From: Microbulbifer marinus
GTDB lineage: Bacteria > Pseudomonadota > Gammaproteobacteria > Pseudomonadales > Cellvibrionaceae
Assembly (NCBI RefSeq): GCF_900107725.1
Contig: NZ_FNQO01000002.1
Coordinates: 496,001 to 560,000 of the forward strand
Length of the DNA: 64,000 nucleotides
Direction: 5' to 3'
A program made the position numbers and the translations under genes. The notes beneath the pieces were generated by a model. That model worked only from the letters and a program-made list of their open reading frames with translations. It had not been told where the DNA came from and did not search any database. Each line of letters opens with the position of its first letter. Within the stretch, counting starts at the first letter, position 1. Positions 46,253 to 56,584 of this stretch are shown piece after piece.

Positions 46253-47624
46253 ACTGTTCCCGGTATTTTTTCACTACGTGCAGGGCGATAAAGTTCAGCA
46301 CCAGGGTCGACAAGAACAACATCAGACCCAGGGCGAAGGCGGCAAGGGTTTTCGGGCTATCGAACTCCTGGTCGCCGACCAGCAGGGTGACAATCTGCAC
46401 CGTCACGGTGGTTACTGACTCCAGCGGGTTGGTAGTCAGGTTCGCCGCCAGACCCGCGGCCATCACCACGATCATCGTCTCGCCAATCGCGCGGGACACC
46501 GCCAGTAGCACACCACCGACGATGCCGGGCAGGGCGGCGGGGATCACCACCTTGCGCACGGTTTCGGACTTGGTCGAGCCGAGCCCGAGGGCGCCGTCGC
46601 GCAGGGACTGTGGCACCGCGTTGATCACATCGTCGGACAGCGACGACACGAACGGAATAATCATGATGCCCATGACCAGGCCGGCCGCCAGCGCGCTTTC
46701 GCTGGATGCCTGCAGTCCCATGGACGTGGCAAGGTCACGGATAAAGGGAGCTACCGTCAGTGCGGCGAAAAAGCCGTACACGACGGTCGGCACACCGGCC
46801 AGAATCTCAATCACCGGTTTGGCAAAGGTACGCACACGCTTACTGGCGTACTCGGCCAGATAGATGGCCGACATCAGTCCCACCGGCACCGCCACAAACA
46901 TCGCAATGGCGGACACCATCAGCGTGCCGGTAAACAGTGGCACCGCCCCGAAGGCGCCGCTGGAGCCGACCTGGTCGGCGCGCAGGGCCATCTGCGGGCT
47001 CCAGTGAAGGCCGAACAGGAACTCGGTGATCGGCACCGCCTGGAAGAAACGCAGGGATTCAAACAGCACCGACAGCAGAATGCCGACGGTAGTGAAGATG
47101 GCCGCGCAGGCGCAGGCAATCAGCACGCCGCGCAGGACTTTTTCCACTTTCTCGCGTGCGCGCAGTTGCGGTGAAAAGCGCAGCACAGTGAAGGCACCGA
47201 GGCCGATGGCCAGGATCAGGCTCAGTGCCGCCTGCAGATTGCGCGAGCCGTTGCGCAACTCGGTAAAGCGCGCGGCGGCGGCCTGTACCTGCGGCGAGGC
47301 CTCGCCAAACAGGTGGCCGGCGGCCAGGTTCTGGACCTGCGCATAGAGCAGGTTCTGTCCGGCAATCGTATCGGGCTTGTCGGCAATGCCATTCATCACC
47401 AGCGCACGGATAATCGCGTCGTCGAATGCGAGCCAGGTACCCAGCAACAACAGCGCCGGCAGCCCGCACCACAGTGCCGTGTGCAAGCCGTAATAACTGG
47501 GCAACGAGGCCAGTTTGCGCAGGCCGCCGCTGGTGCGTGCGGCCGCCACTGCGCGACTGAAGCCGGTGCCGTAGGCCACCAGTATCAGCAGTAGCAACAG
47601 GGCGAACAGAGTGGGTGTTTGCAT
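46245..47624 (-). CDS. pstC: Phosphate ABC transporter permease PstC
   Basis: A 459-residue permease with an N-terminal extension carrying membrane helices and a periplasmic loop (about 1-210), then the conserved domain (about 215-455) with EILAGVPTVVYGFFAAL and the EAA loop GALGLGSTKSETVRKVVIPAALPG. It forms the channel with PstA. A terminator-like hairpin precedes it, so its expression probably falls below that of pstS. Confidence 0.95.
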   Translation of the reverse strand: MQTPTLFALLLLLILVAYGTGFSRAVAAARTSGGLRKLASLPSYYGLHTALWCGLPALLLLGTWLAFDDAIIRALVMNGIADKPDTIAGQNLLYAQVQNLAAGHLFGEASPQVQAAAARFTELRNGSRNLQAALSLILAIGLGAFTVLRFSPQLRAREKVEKVLRGVLIACACAAIFTTVGILLSVLFESLRFFQAVPITEFLFGLHWSPQMALRADQVGSSGAFGAVPLFTGTLMVSAIAMFVAVPVGLMSAIYLAEYASKRVRTFAKPVIEILAGVPTVVYGFFAALTVAPFIRDLATSMGLQASSESALAAGLVMGIMIIPFVSSLSDDVINAVPQSLRDGALGLGSTKSETVRKVVIPAALPGIVGGVLLAVSRAIGETMIVVMAAGLAANLTTNPLESVTTVTVQIVTLLVGDQEFDSPKTLAAFALGLMLFLSTLVLNFIALHVVKKYREQYD

Positions 47625-47714
47625 CGATTTACCGTGCGATCAATTTCTTTGCCGGCATTATCCGGGCTTTTTACTAGGTTGCCACGGCCGCACCGGGGCG
47701 ACCCATAAACAAAA

Positions 47715-47738
47715 AGCCAAGCCCTCGCGGGCTTGGCT
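47715..47738 (-). terminator. Terminator/attenuator between pstS and pstC
   Basis: On the minus strand AGCCAAGCCC-GCGA-GGGCTTGGCT forms a perfect 10-bp stem followed by TTTTTG, 37 bases after the pstS stop. This would let abundant pstS mRNA end here, with partial read-through to pstCAB-phoU. Confidence 0.85.
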
Positions 47739-47774
47739 GGTAACTCCATTTACCTACAGCTGTTCCCGAAACTG

Positions 47775-48872
47775 TTATTTCGCAGCCAGGTTGCCGAGCG
47801 CGTTCAGCTTGCGCACGTCGGTGGCCACCTGCTGGCGCTGGGCGGTGGGCAGCGGAATCATGCCCTTGTCGGCCAGGTAGCCGTCTTCACCCCAGGCGCG
47901 CTCGCTGGTGAACTCGGCCAGGAACTGCTTGATGCCCGGCACTACGTCGGCGTGCGCCTTCTTCACGTAGATGAACAGCGGGCGGGACACCGGGTAGCTC
48001 TGATCGGCAATGGAGTCGAAAGTCGGCTCGTTACCTTCGATCACGGAACCCTGAACCTTGTCGGCGTTCTGGTCGAGGAAGCTGAAGCCGAAGATGCCCA
48101 GGGCATTCGGGTTGGCCACCAGCTTGTTGACGATCAGGTTGTCGTTCTCACCGGCTTCAATGTAAGCGCCATCTTCACGGATGTTGTGGCAGATGGCCTT
48201 GTAGGCATTCTTGTCTTCTTTTTTCTTGGCTGCGATCCAGTCGAACTTCTTGCAGCCGCCTTCCATCGCCAGCTCGGCGAAGGCGTCACGGGTGCCGGAA
48301 GTCGGCGGCGGGCCCAGTACTTCGATCTTGTGCGCCGGCAGGGCCGGGTTGACGTCTTTCCAGGTCTTGTACGGGTTCGGCACCAGGGTTTCGGAACCAT
48401 CCGGATTCGGCACTTCTTTGGCCAGCGCCAGGAAGATGTCCTTGCGGCTCAGCTCGAAGGGCTGGTCAGCCTTGGAGTTGGCCAGCACAATGCCGTCGTA
48501 GCCGATTTGCACTTCGACCACGTCCACGCCGTTGCCGTTACACATCTCCAGTTCAGACTGCTTGATGCGGCGGGAGGCGCCGGTGATGTCCGCGGTGTTC
48601 TCGCCCACACCCTGGCAGAACAGCTTCATGCCGCCGCCGGTACCGGTGGATTCGACCACCGGAGTCTTGAACTGGGTCGCGCGGCTGAAACGCTCGGCCA
48701 CGGTGGTGGTAAACGGGTATACGGTGGAGGAGCCGACGATGCTGATATGATCGCGGGCCGCCAGGGCCGCCTGGGATGCGGCGATGGTCAGTGCCGCCAG
48801 GGAAGTGGCCACGAGTTTCTTGGCAACGGGGCGTTTGTTCATGGATAACTCCAGTGTGTGTGTTTGTTTCAC
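47775..48872 (-). CDS. pstS: Phosphate-binding periplasmic protein PstS
   Basis: A 365-residue binding protein. The start lies 34 bases from a Pho box. A signal peptide covers about residues 1-38 (KKLVATSLAALTIAASQAALA); an upstream 12-residue leader MKQTHTLELSMN is included but a start at the second Met is also possible. Mature signatures are ISIVGSSTVYPFTTTVAERF (phosphate loop), ESTGTGGGMKLF, DITGASRRIK and a GTRDAFAELAM motif. It captures periplasmic phosphate for PstCAB. Confidence 0.96.
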   Translation of the reverse strand: MKQTHTLELSMNKRPVAKKLVATSLAALTIAASQAALAARDHISIVGSSTVYPFTTTVAERFSRATQFKTPVVESTGTGGGMKLFCQGVGENTADITGASRRIKQSELEMCNGNGVDVVEVQIGYDGIVLANSKADQPFELSRKDIFLALAKEVPNPDGSETLVPNPYKTWKDVNPALPAHKIEVLGPPPTSGTRDAFAELAMEGGCKKFDWIAAKKKEDKNAYKAICHNIREDGAYIEAGENDNLIVNKLVANPNALGIFGFSFLDQNADKVQGSVIEGNEPTFDSIADQSYPVSRPLFIYVKKAHADVVPGIKQFLAEFTSERAWGEDGYLADKGMIPLPTAQRQQVATDVRKLNALGNLAAK

Positions 48873-48905
48873 GCAGCGATGCTAGGAACAACGGGTGACG
48901 ATTCT

Positions 48906-48934
48906 ATGAATGAAAGATGACAAAAAGGTTACAA
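48906..48934 (-). promoter_or_regulatory. Pho box upstream of pstS
   Basis: Read on the minus strand there are three 7-base half-sites with an 11-base period: TTGTAAC, TTGTCAT and CATTCAT. The middle site is a good PhoB half-site. A TAGAAT-like -10 lies just downstream at about 48902-48907. It explains phosphate control of the pst operon, together with the phoB box. Confidence 0.75.
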
Positions 48935-49011
48935 GTCACCAGATCGCACATCTGGCACCGAAACTGTCGGCGCGGTAGTCTGTCCGGCAGACAACAGAAC
49001 AATAAGATGTA

Positions 49012-49602
49012 ATGAGAGACGCCCCCATGCCCCCTCTACTCCCCCTGGCGCGTGCGCTGGACCGGCTGGCCAGCGGCGCCGGCCGGCTGCTCAGCTGGTT
49101 CACCCTGGCAATGGTGCTGCTGCAGAGCGCCGTGGTACTGCTGCGCTACGGCTTCGACGGCGGCTCCGTGGCCCTGCAGGACTCTGTGATTTACCTGCAC
49201 GGCGCCGCCTTTATGCTCGGCCTGGCCTATGCGCTGTACACCGACTCCCACGTGCGGGTCGATGTCTTCTACCGCCGCATGAGTGAGCGGGGCCGGGCCT
49301 GGGTCAATGCGGTGGGCACGCTGGTGTTCCTGCTGCCGATGTGCGCCTTCATCCTGATCGGCAGCTGGCAGTTCGCCGCCAGCAGCTGGGCGGTGCTCGA
49401 ATCCAGCTCCAGTGCCGGCGGCCTACCCGGCGTCTTCCTGCTGAAGAGCCTGATTCCGCTGGCCGCGGTCACGCTGGCGCTGGCCGGCGTGGCGCAGTTC
49501 GGTCGCGCGCTGGCGCGACTGATGGAGGTGACACCACCCGGTGCGCCCGCAGGCAGGCCGGTCACTACGCCACAGCCACAGGCGGAGGAGGCAAGCGTAT
49601 GA
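49012..49602 (+). CDS. TRAP transporter small permease (DctQ family)
   Basis: A 196-residue protein with four membrane helices (about 24-42, 60-78, 98-118, 140-160). Motifs such as LQSAVVLLRYGFDGGSVALQDSVIYLHGAAFMLG and DSHVRVDVFYRR are typical of DctQ-type subunits. The Pro/Ala-rich tail is cytosolic. Its stop overlaps the DctM start (ATGA). No binding protein gene adjoins the pair. Substrate unknown, probably a carboxylate by family. Confidence 0.9.
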   Translation: MRDAPMPPLLPLARALDRLASGAGRLLSWFTLAMVLLQSAVVLLRYGFDGGSVALQDSVIYLHGAAFMLGLAYALYTDSHVRVDVFYRRMSERGRAWVNAVGTLVFLLPMCAFILIGSWQFAASSWAVLESSSSAGGLPGVFLLKSLIPLAAVTLALAGVAQFGRALARLMEVTPPGAPAGRPVTTPQPQAEEASV

Positions 49603-50963
49603 TCGAGCTGATTCCACTGCTGATGTTCGCCGCAGTCTGCGGCCTGCTGATGTTCGGCTACCCGGTGGCCTTCACCCTCGGTGGCACGGCGCTGCTGGCG
49701 GCCGGACTGGGGATCGTATCCGGCATCTTCGATGCCGAGCTGCTGCGCGCGTTTCCCGATCGCCTGTACGGCATCATGCAAAACGGCACCCTGGTGGCGG
49801 TGCCGCTGTTCGTATTGATGGGAGTGATGCTGGAGCGGGCGCGCATCGCCGAGGAGCTATTAGTCAACCTGGCCCAGGTGTTCTCCCGGGTACCGGCAGG
49901 TATGGCGATTTCGGTGGTGGTGGTGGGAGCGCTGCTGGCGGCGAGCACCGGGATTGTCGGCGCCACCGTGGTGACGATGGGCCTGATGTCACTGCCGACG
50001 ATGCTGAAACGCGGTTACTCGCCGCGCCTGGCCACCGGCACCATCTGTGCCACCGGCACCCTCGGGCAGATCATCCCGCCATCCATCGCGCTGGTGCTGC
50101 TCGGCGATACCCTGTCCAACGCCTATCAGCAGGCGCAGCTGTCCTCCGGCATCTTCAACCCGCAGCCGGTCAGTGTCGGCGACCTTTTTATCGGCGCAAT
50201 CATTCCCGGCCTGCTGCTGGTGGCGGCCTACATCATCTACCTGCTGTTCGTGGCGCGGCGCGAGCCGGCCGCGGCACCGGCCGGGAAGGGCGAATCGGTG
50301 GATCTGTGGCACACGGTCAGGAGCCTGCTGCCGCCGATTGCGCTGATGCTGCTGGTGCTGGGCTCGATCATCAGCGGTGCCGCCACGCCGACGGAGGCCG
50401 CGGCAGTCGGGGCGCTGGGCGCTGGCATACTGGCACGCAGCCGCGGCGCGCTCGACTGGGCGCGCGCGGGCGAAGTGGGGCGCAGCACGCTGCAGGTCAC
50501 GGCGATGGTGTTCGCGATCCTGATCGGCGCATCGCTGTTCTCGCTGGTATTCCGTGGCTACGACGGCGAGGAGCTTGTCACCGGCATCTTCCACAGCCTG
50601 CCCGGCGGCGTGGTCGGCGCGACCCTGCTGGTGATGGTGGTTATCTTCCTGCTCGGCTTTATCCTCGACTTTATCGAGATCACCTTCGTGGTGGTGCCGA
50701 TCGTCGGCCCGGTGCTGCTGGCCATGGGGGTCGATCCGGTGTGGCTCGGCATCATGATCGCTATCAACCTGCAGACCTCCTTCCTGACGCCGCCATTTGG
50801 CTTCGCGCTGTTCTACCTGCGCGGGGTGGCGCCGGACGAGGTGGCCACCGGGGCCATCTACCGCGGGGTGATGCCGTTTATCGCTATTCAGCTGCTGCTG
50901 CTGTGCCTGCTGGCGCTGTGGCCGGCACTCGCCACCTGGCTGCCGAGTGCGCTGTCAGGCTAG
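49599..50963 (+). CDS. TRAP transporter large permease (DctM family)
   Basis: A 454-residue membrane protein, about 12 helices, starting MIELIPLLMFAAVCGLLMFG at the ATG that overlaps the DctQ stop. Typical motifs: GYPVAFTLGG, ALLAASTGIVGATVVTMG, ATGTICATGTLGQIIPPSIALVLLG and LDFIEITFVVVPIVGP. It couples Na+ to import of a solute delivered by a DctP-type protein. Confidence 0.93.
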   Translation: MIELIPLLMFAAVCGLLMFGYPVAFTLGGTALLAAGLGIVSGIFDAELLRAFPDRLYGIMQNGTLVAVPLFVLMGVMLERARIAEELLVNLAQVFSRVPAGMAISVVVVGALLAASTGIVGATVVTMGLMSLPTMLKRGYSPRLATGTICATGTLGQIIPPSIALVLLGDTLSNAYQQAQLSSGIFNPQPVSVGDLFIGAIIPGLLLVAAYIIYLLFVARREPAAAPAGKGESVDLWHTVRSLLPPIALMLLVLGSIISGAATPTEAAAVGALGAGILARSRGALDWARAGEVGRSTLQVTAMVFAILIGASLFSLVFRGYDGEELVTGIFHSLPGGVVGATLLVMVVIFLLGFILDFIEITFVVVPIVGPVLLAMGVDPVWLGIMIAINLQTSFLTPPFGFALFYLRGVAPDEVATGAIYRGVMPFIAIQLLLLCLLALWPALATWLPSALSG

Positions 50964-51106
50964 CGGTCCATATAAGCCTAGAACCAAGAGTTATAGCGGT
51001 TTCGGCCCGGTGCCACTGGTTAAATGCTGGTCAGTTTGTGCTAGAATGCGCCACCCCGCCAGCCCCGGCGGGGCCGTATAACTCTAACAATAGATGTGAG
51101 CAGTCG

Positions 51107-51499
51107 ATGTCCCCACATGATGAAGATCCGCAACCCACAGGCACCCTGACGCTGCAGACGCAGACCATGCCGCGGGACACTAACCCGCAGGGCGATGTAT
51201 TTGCCGGCTGGCTGATGTCACAGATGGACCTCGCCGGCGCCATTCTGGCGCAGAGCATTGCCCGTGGCCGCGTCACCACTGTTGCCGTGGGCAGCATGGT
51301 ATTCCTGCGCCCCGTGCCGGTCGGCTCTACCGTCAGCTGCTACGCCGAAGCCCTGGAAGTGGGCCGCTCTTCCATCCGCACCATGGTGGAAGTCTGGCTG
51401 ACCCGCGTCGATTCCGGCGAGCAGGTGAAAGTCACCGAAGGCGAATTTGTATTCGTGGCCATCGACGACCGCGGTCGCACCCGGCCGCTGCCGGAATAA
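51107..51499 (+). CDS. Acyl-CoA thioesterase, YciA-type hotdog fold
   Basis: A 130-residue protein from the ATG at 51107. The hotdog pattern with the catalytic Asp segment NPQGDVFAGWLMSQMDLAGAILA (about 26-48) and VAVGSMVFLRPVPVGSTVSCYAE matches the YciA/acyl-CoA thioesterase group. It hydrolyses acyl-CoA in the cytosol. The larger frame overlapping DctM is a shadow. A TAGAAT box at about 51042 with TTAAAT upstream is a plausible promoter. Confidence 0.88.
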   Translation: MSPHDEDPQPTGTLTLQTQTMPRDTNPQGDVFAGWLMSQMDLAGAILAQSIARGRVTTVAVGSMVFLRPVPVGSTVSCYAEALEVGRSSIRTMVEVWLTRVDSGEQVKVTEGEFVFVAIDDRGRTRPLPE

Positions 51500-51536
51500 G
51501 TCCCCTCCCTCCCGGTCGGGTGCTATACCGATTGGG

Positions 51537-51785
51537 ATGATCGAATCACTTCTCGAGCAGCTGCTCGTCCTGGCGGGAATACTGCTGATACCGGGCGGCC
51601 TGCTGCTGTTAATCCTGGCCCGGCTGCGCTGGAGCAGCAAGGCGACCCTGGCCGGCATCACACTGATGGCCCTGGGGGCCCTGCTGCTGGTGCGCATGCA
51701 TTACGTGGAATACTGGCGAGTGGATCGCTGTGTAGACGCGGGCGGCCGTTACGACCAGGCTACGCACAGCTGCGACTTCCAATAG
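51537..51785 (+). CDS. Small two-helix membrane protein, unknown
   Basis: 82 residues: two hydrophobic helices (about 7-27 and 36-52) separated by a short basic loop, then a Cys-containing tail (RCVDAGGRYDQATHSCDF). GGG precedes the ATG at 51537. No family recognised. It converges with the next gene. Confidence 0.6.
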   Translation: MIESLLEQLLVLAGILLIPGGLLLLILARLRWSSKATLAGITLMALGALLLVRMHYVEYWRVDRCVDAGGRYDQATHSCDFQ

Positions 51786-51795
51786 GACCTGCTCC

Positions 51796-52398
51796 CTAAT
51801 GCGACACATCGGTGTCCGGCACGGCGATGCCCAGCGAGTGCAACTGCTCGGCGAGGCGCGGATCGCGGCTCTGCCGCCAGCGCTGATAGAGATCCAGCAC
51901 ATCGGCCGCATCGAAGGCCTGCTGGCGGGCGCAGACCCGTGCCACCAAATCGAGTATGCGCACGAAACGCCGCGCCAGCTCTTCAAACACATGACGGTTC
52001 TGTTGCGCGTTTTCCCCCAGGTAGTCGTAGGCGCCGCCACCCATGCCGACAAAATAATCTCGGCGGATACCACGCCGACTGTAGCTCTCAGGAAACAGTG
52101 CGCCGACAAACAGCGCCAGGTCCCCCAGCTGCCGCAGCAACTGGCAGCGCTCCCACTGACTGGCAGCTTCGCGGGCGTCTTTGTATAGCAGCGCCAGCGG
52201 GCGCATGCTGACCTCACCACGATCGTAACCGAACAGTTGATCGCTATCGCCGAAACGGGCCAACAGGTTGCCGATATACCAGAGCGTGTCGTCCGCCGGC
52301 TGCGGTTGCAGTTCGGGCGCCAGCTCCTGCAGCCGCTTGCGAAAAAATTCGGCCAGGGTGCTTTCAAAGGCGGGGTGAGCCGCTAGCGGCATCCGCAT
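51796..52398 (-). CDS. Conserved-looking protein of unknown function
   Basis: A 200-residue soluble, mainly helical protein (DTLWYIGNLLARFGDSDQLFGYD, LLRQLGDLALFVGALFPESYSRRG, YFVGMGGGAYDYLG). No signal or membrane segment. The ordered motifs suggest a real family, but I do not recognise it. Upstream is an A/T-rich region shared with groES. Confidence 0.7.
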   Translation of the reverse strand: MRMPLAAHPAFESTLAEFFRKRLQELAPELQPQPADDTLWYIGNLLARFGDSDQLFGYDRGEVSMRPLALLYKDAREAASQWERCQLLRQLGDLALFVGALFPESYSRRGIRRDYFVGMGGGAYDYLGENAQQNRHVFEELARRFVRILDLVARVCARQQAFDAADVLDLYQRWRQSRDPRLAEQLHSLGIAVPDTDVSH

Positions 52399-52426
52399 TC
52401 CTCCTCTGCCGTGACTCTACTGAAAA

Positions 52427-52444
52427 TATAAATCCAGATTTATA
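52427..52444. promoter_or_regulatory. A/T-rich palindrome upstream of groES
   Basis: TATAAATCCAGATTTATA is an 18-base palindrome (8-base arms, 2-base centre). GATTTATA recurs at 52467. It lies between the divergent gene at 52398 and groES and could be an operator. Confidence 0.4.
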
Positions 52445-52509
52445 CGCCTTCTACTTTTTCTCCGTCGATTTATATAAAAATTAATTATAAAAACTGCTGC
52501 GGTTCCCAT

Positions 52510-52538
52510 CTTGAAAAACCCAAAGCCGCTCCTATTTT
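52510..52538 (+). promoter_or_regulatory. Candidate sigma-32 heat-shock promoter of groESL
   Basis: CTTGAAA at 52510-52516 and CCTATTTT at 52531-52538 are separated by 14 bases, close to the sigma-32 pattern CTTGAA and CCCCATnT. It lies about 105 bases before groES. No CIRCE inverted repeat is present. Confidence 0.5.
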
Positions 52539-52643
52539 GCCGCGAGGAAGGGCAGGGATTTTTCGCCTTTTTTCCCGCCTTCCCCGTTAACTTTCGATCT
52601 TTTCTATCTGGAATTTTTGTGATTGCTTATGGGAGGAAATCCG

Positions 52644-54586
<1,943 letters not shown>

Positions 54587-54606
54587 TTCCTTTCAAGCCC
54601 CCTTTC

Positions 54607-54630
54607 CGGGGCGGGGCCCACCCCGCCCCG
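54607..54630 (+). terminator. Terminator after groEL
   Basis: CGGGGCGGGG-CCCA-CCCCGCCCCG forms a perfect 10-bp stem 20 bases past the groEL stop, followed by CTTTCCT. Confidence 0.75.
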
Positions 54631-54675
54631 CTTTCCTGTCGACCGCGCTCCGTTTGCGGCACCGCGCCGCCGGAC

Positions 54676-55590
54676 CTATAGCACTAGCGATCCGCTGATG
54701 ATCTTGATATTACCGCGCAGGTCCTTCAGTACCGTGTAGTCGTCGGTGCTGTATACCAGATTGCCGCGCATCATCACCCAACCGCTGCCGCCGGCGATCT
54801 TGTGGGTCGCCTGCTTCGTGTCCACCTCGGGCAATGTGCCCCCCAGCGAATGCGCCAGGTAGCTGGATGTGTGCGCTATCGCCTGCTGCAGCTCCGCGTA
54901 GAAAGCCTCCAGGTCCGCCGCGCGCCAGTAGACCAGGTTTTCCTGCTTGTCACCCGAGCCGGTGCCCGCCGACCAGTACTCGATGGAGTTGCGATACAAC
55001 GGCTGCCTGCCGCCGTTACGCAGTTCGGCGTTGATATTGAACTTCAGCACGTTGAGGCCGTTGGTCAGTTTGATCGAGGGCAGCAGTACCAGCTGCGGCG
55101 CCCCCTTTTCCGGCAGTGGTCCGTACTCGACGGCATTGCCTGCGGCAAATTCCGAGGTCAGCATCCCGTCCACCAGCGCCTCGCGCACGTCCCGTTCTAT
55201 GGCCCGGCCCATCAGCGCTTCGATCAGCGGCTGCGCGGGCTCCTGCGCCGCCTTCTGCGCCTGGCCCTTTGCCATCTCGCTGACGATCAGCGTGCCGATC
55301 AGCCCGCCGGCGACGCCCGCGGCAGCCGCCTGGCCGGCGCTAGTGCCCGGGGGTGGTGGCGGGGCAGAGTACTGTGCGGCCGCAACATTGGAGGCCGCCG
55401 CCTGGTAGCGCCAGGGCTCCGGGTGAATTTCCACGCTGAGCGGCCCGTTTTCGAGCGGTTCGACTTCCAGGTAGATGCGTTCGAGGCTTTGGATTTTCTG
55501 CGTATCGCCGGCGGCGATGTGGTATTTGGAGGAGTGCGCACAGCCGGCCAGCAGAACGCAGGCCAGCGCAAGGGATGTGATTACTTTCAT
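54676..55590 (-). CDS. Predicted lipoprotein, unknown (A)
   Basis: A 304-residue protein with a lipoprotein signal (VLLAGC, lipid-modified Cys at about 17). The mature part has a Pro/Ala-rich stretch (SAPPPPPGTSAGQAAAAGVAGGLIGTLIVSEM) that could be a glycine-zipper or membrane-associated segment, and a beta-rich C-terminal domain. No family recognised. A second lipoprotein gene lies 42 bases upstream on the same strand, so they may be co-transcribed. Confidence 0.7.
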   Translation of the reverse strand: MKVITSLALACVLLAGCAHSSKYHIAAGDTQKIQSLERIYLEVEPLENGPLSVEIHPEPWRYQAAASNVAAAQYSAPPPPPGTSAGQAAAAGVAGGLIGTLIVSEMAKGQAQKAAQEPAQPLIEALMGRAIERDVREALVDGMLTSEFAAGNAVEYGPLPEKGAPQLVLLPSIKLTNGLNVLKFNINAELRNGGRQPLYRNSIEYWSAGTGSGDKQENLVYWRAADLEAFYAELQQAIAHTSSYLAHSLGGTLPEVDTKQATHKIAGGSGWVMMRGNLVYSTDDYTVLKDLRGNIKIISGSLVL

Positions 55591-55632
55591 GCTTGAGTCG
55601 GCGGCGGCCGCAGCCGCCGCGCTTCCCTGATC

Positions 55633-56421
55633 TTATTGTTGTTGTGATTCAGCTTCGGGGCTTTCGGTTTCCTCATCGACCTCGCCGGCCTTGAGAGCCA
55701 GGACCTCGGCACCACCGTCGCGCTTGGCCAGTGCGTTGAGCACATCCTGTTTGGCTTTATTCATCACCACGTAATAGGTGTTGGTCAGGCCAGGATAACT
55801 TGGGCCCTCATCCCATTCGCCGCTGGCGTAGGCGGAGTGGGAAATATTGGAGTACCAGAGCAGCTGGTTGGACGACATGTCGATCATCTCGCCATGCACA
55901 TTGAAGATCGCGCGCGGCGCATCGGTGGGAATGAAACCGTAGTAGGGGCGGGCCAGGCCGGCGCTGGTGGCGGTGAGCTTCAGCAGGTAATCGACCTTGT
56001 ACTGGTCAGCCAGCGCGCGGTGGTCCTTGGCGGCGAAATAGGTGGTGTCCTTGCTGTCCGGATCCTTGAACTTGGCCAGCTTGGGAGCTTTTTCCGGCGC
56101 TTCCAGGCGCACTACCTGGAAGCCTTCGCTTTCCAGACTGTGGCTTAGTTCTTCCGCCACAGCGAGGAACTCGCCCAGGTCCTGCCCCTCGATATGGCTA
56201 GTCAGCGTGTTGGTGGCCGCGGCAATGATCGCATAGTCGAGCAGGCCGATATTGCCCTCGAGCGCGAGTCCGGGCTTCTCCGGTGCCTCCAGCATCAGAC
56301 CGACGGTCTTTTTGTCGGCGGTGTAAAAGGTCTGGTCCAGCGGCACTGGCACCTGAGGAGTGGCACAGCCGACGAGCGCGGCGAAGATGGCTGCAAAAGA
56401 CAGCCGCAACAGAGTCTTCAT
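55633..56421 (-). CDS. Predicted lipoprotein, unknown (B)
   Basis: A 262-residue protein with a lipobox (LVGC, Cys at about 19). The mature domain is mixed alpha/beta (DYLLKLTATSAGLARPYYGFIPTDAPRAIFNVHGEMIDM, NQLLWYSNISHSAYASGEW), with an acidic, probably disordered tail. No family recognised. Followed by the similarly oriented lipoprotein A. Confidence 0.7.
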   Translation of the reverse strand: MKTLLRLSFAAIFAALVGCATPQVPVPLDQTFYTADKKTVGLMLEAPEKPGLALEGNIGLLDYAIIAAATNTLTSHIEGQDLGEFLAVAEELSHSLESEGFQVVRLEAPEKAPKLAKFKDPDSKDTTYFAAKDHRALADQYKVDYLLKLTATSAGLARPYYGFIPTDAPRAIFNVHGEMIDMSSNQLLWYSNISHSAYASGEWDEGPSYPGLTNTYYVVMNKAKQDVLNALAKRDGGAEVLALKAGEVDEETESPEAESQQQ

Positions 56422-56584
56422 TTAATCCCCTAAATTTTTCTTAATCTAGTTCCGGCCTAATTGTGACCGAACTACGATTATTCGTATTTATCGGGGATAT
56501 GAAAGTTGACTCACCTGTCTGTCAGATAATTAAGAGCAAGTTGTGCCAAGAAAAGCCTGCTCATAGGGAAAATAATCCCAAGAC

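Noticed and set aside
49541..51499. 652-residue frame overlapping the DctM permease
   Set aside because: Its last 130 residues are the real thioesterase; the rest is a shadow of DctM in another frame with Arg/Ala-rich filler.
52399..52643. CIRCE/HrcA operator before groES
   Set aside because: No TTAGCACTC-type inverted repeat is present; the palindrome there has a different sequence.
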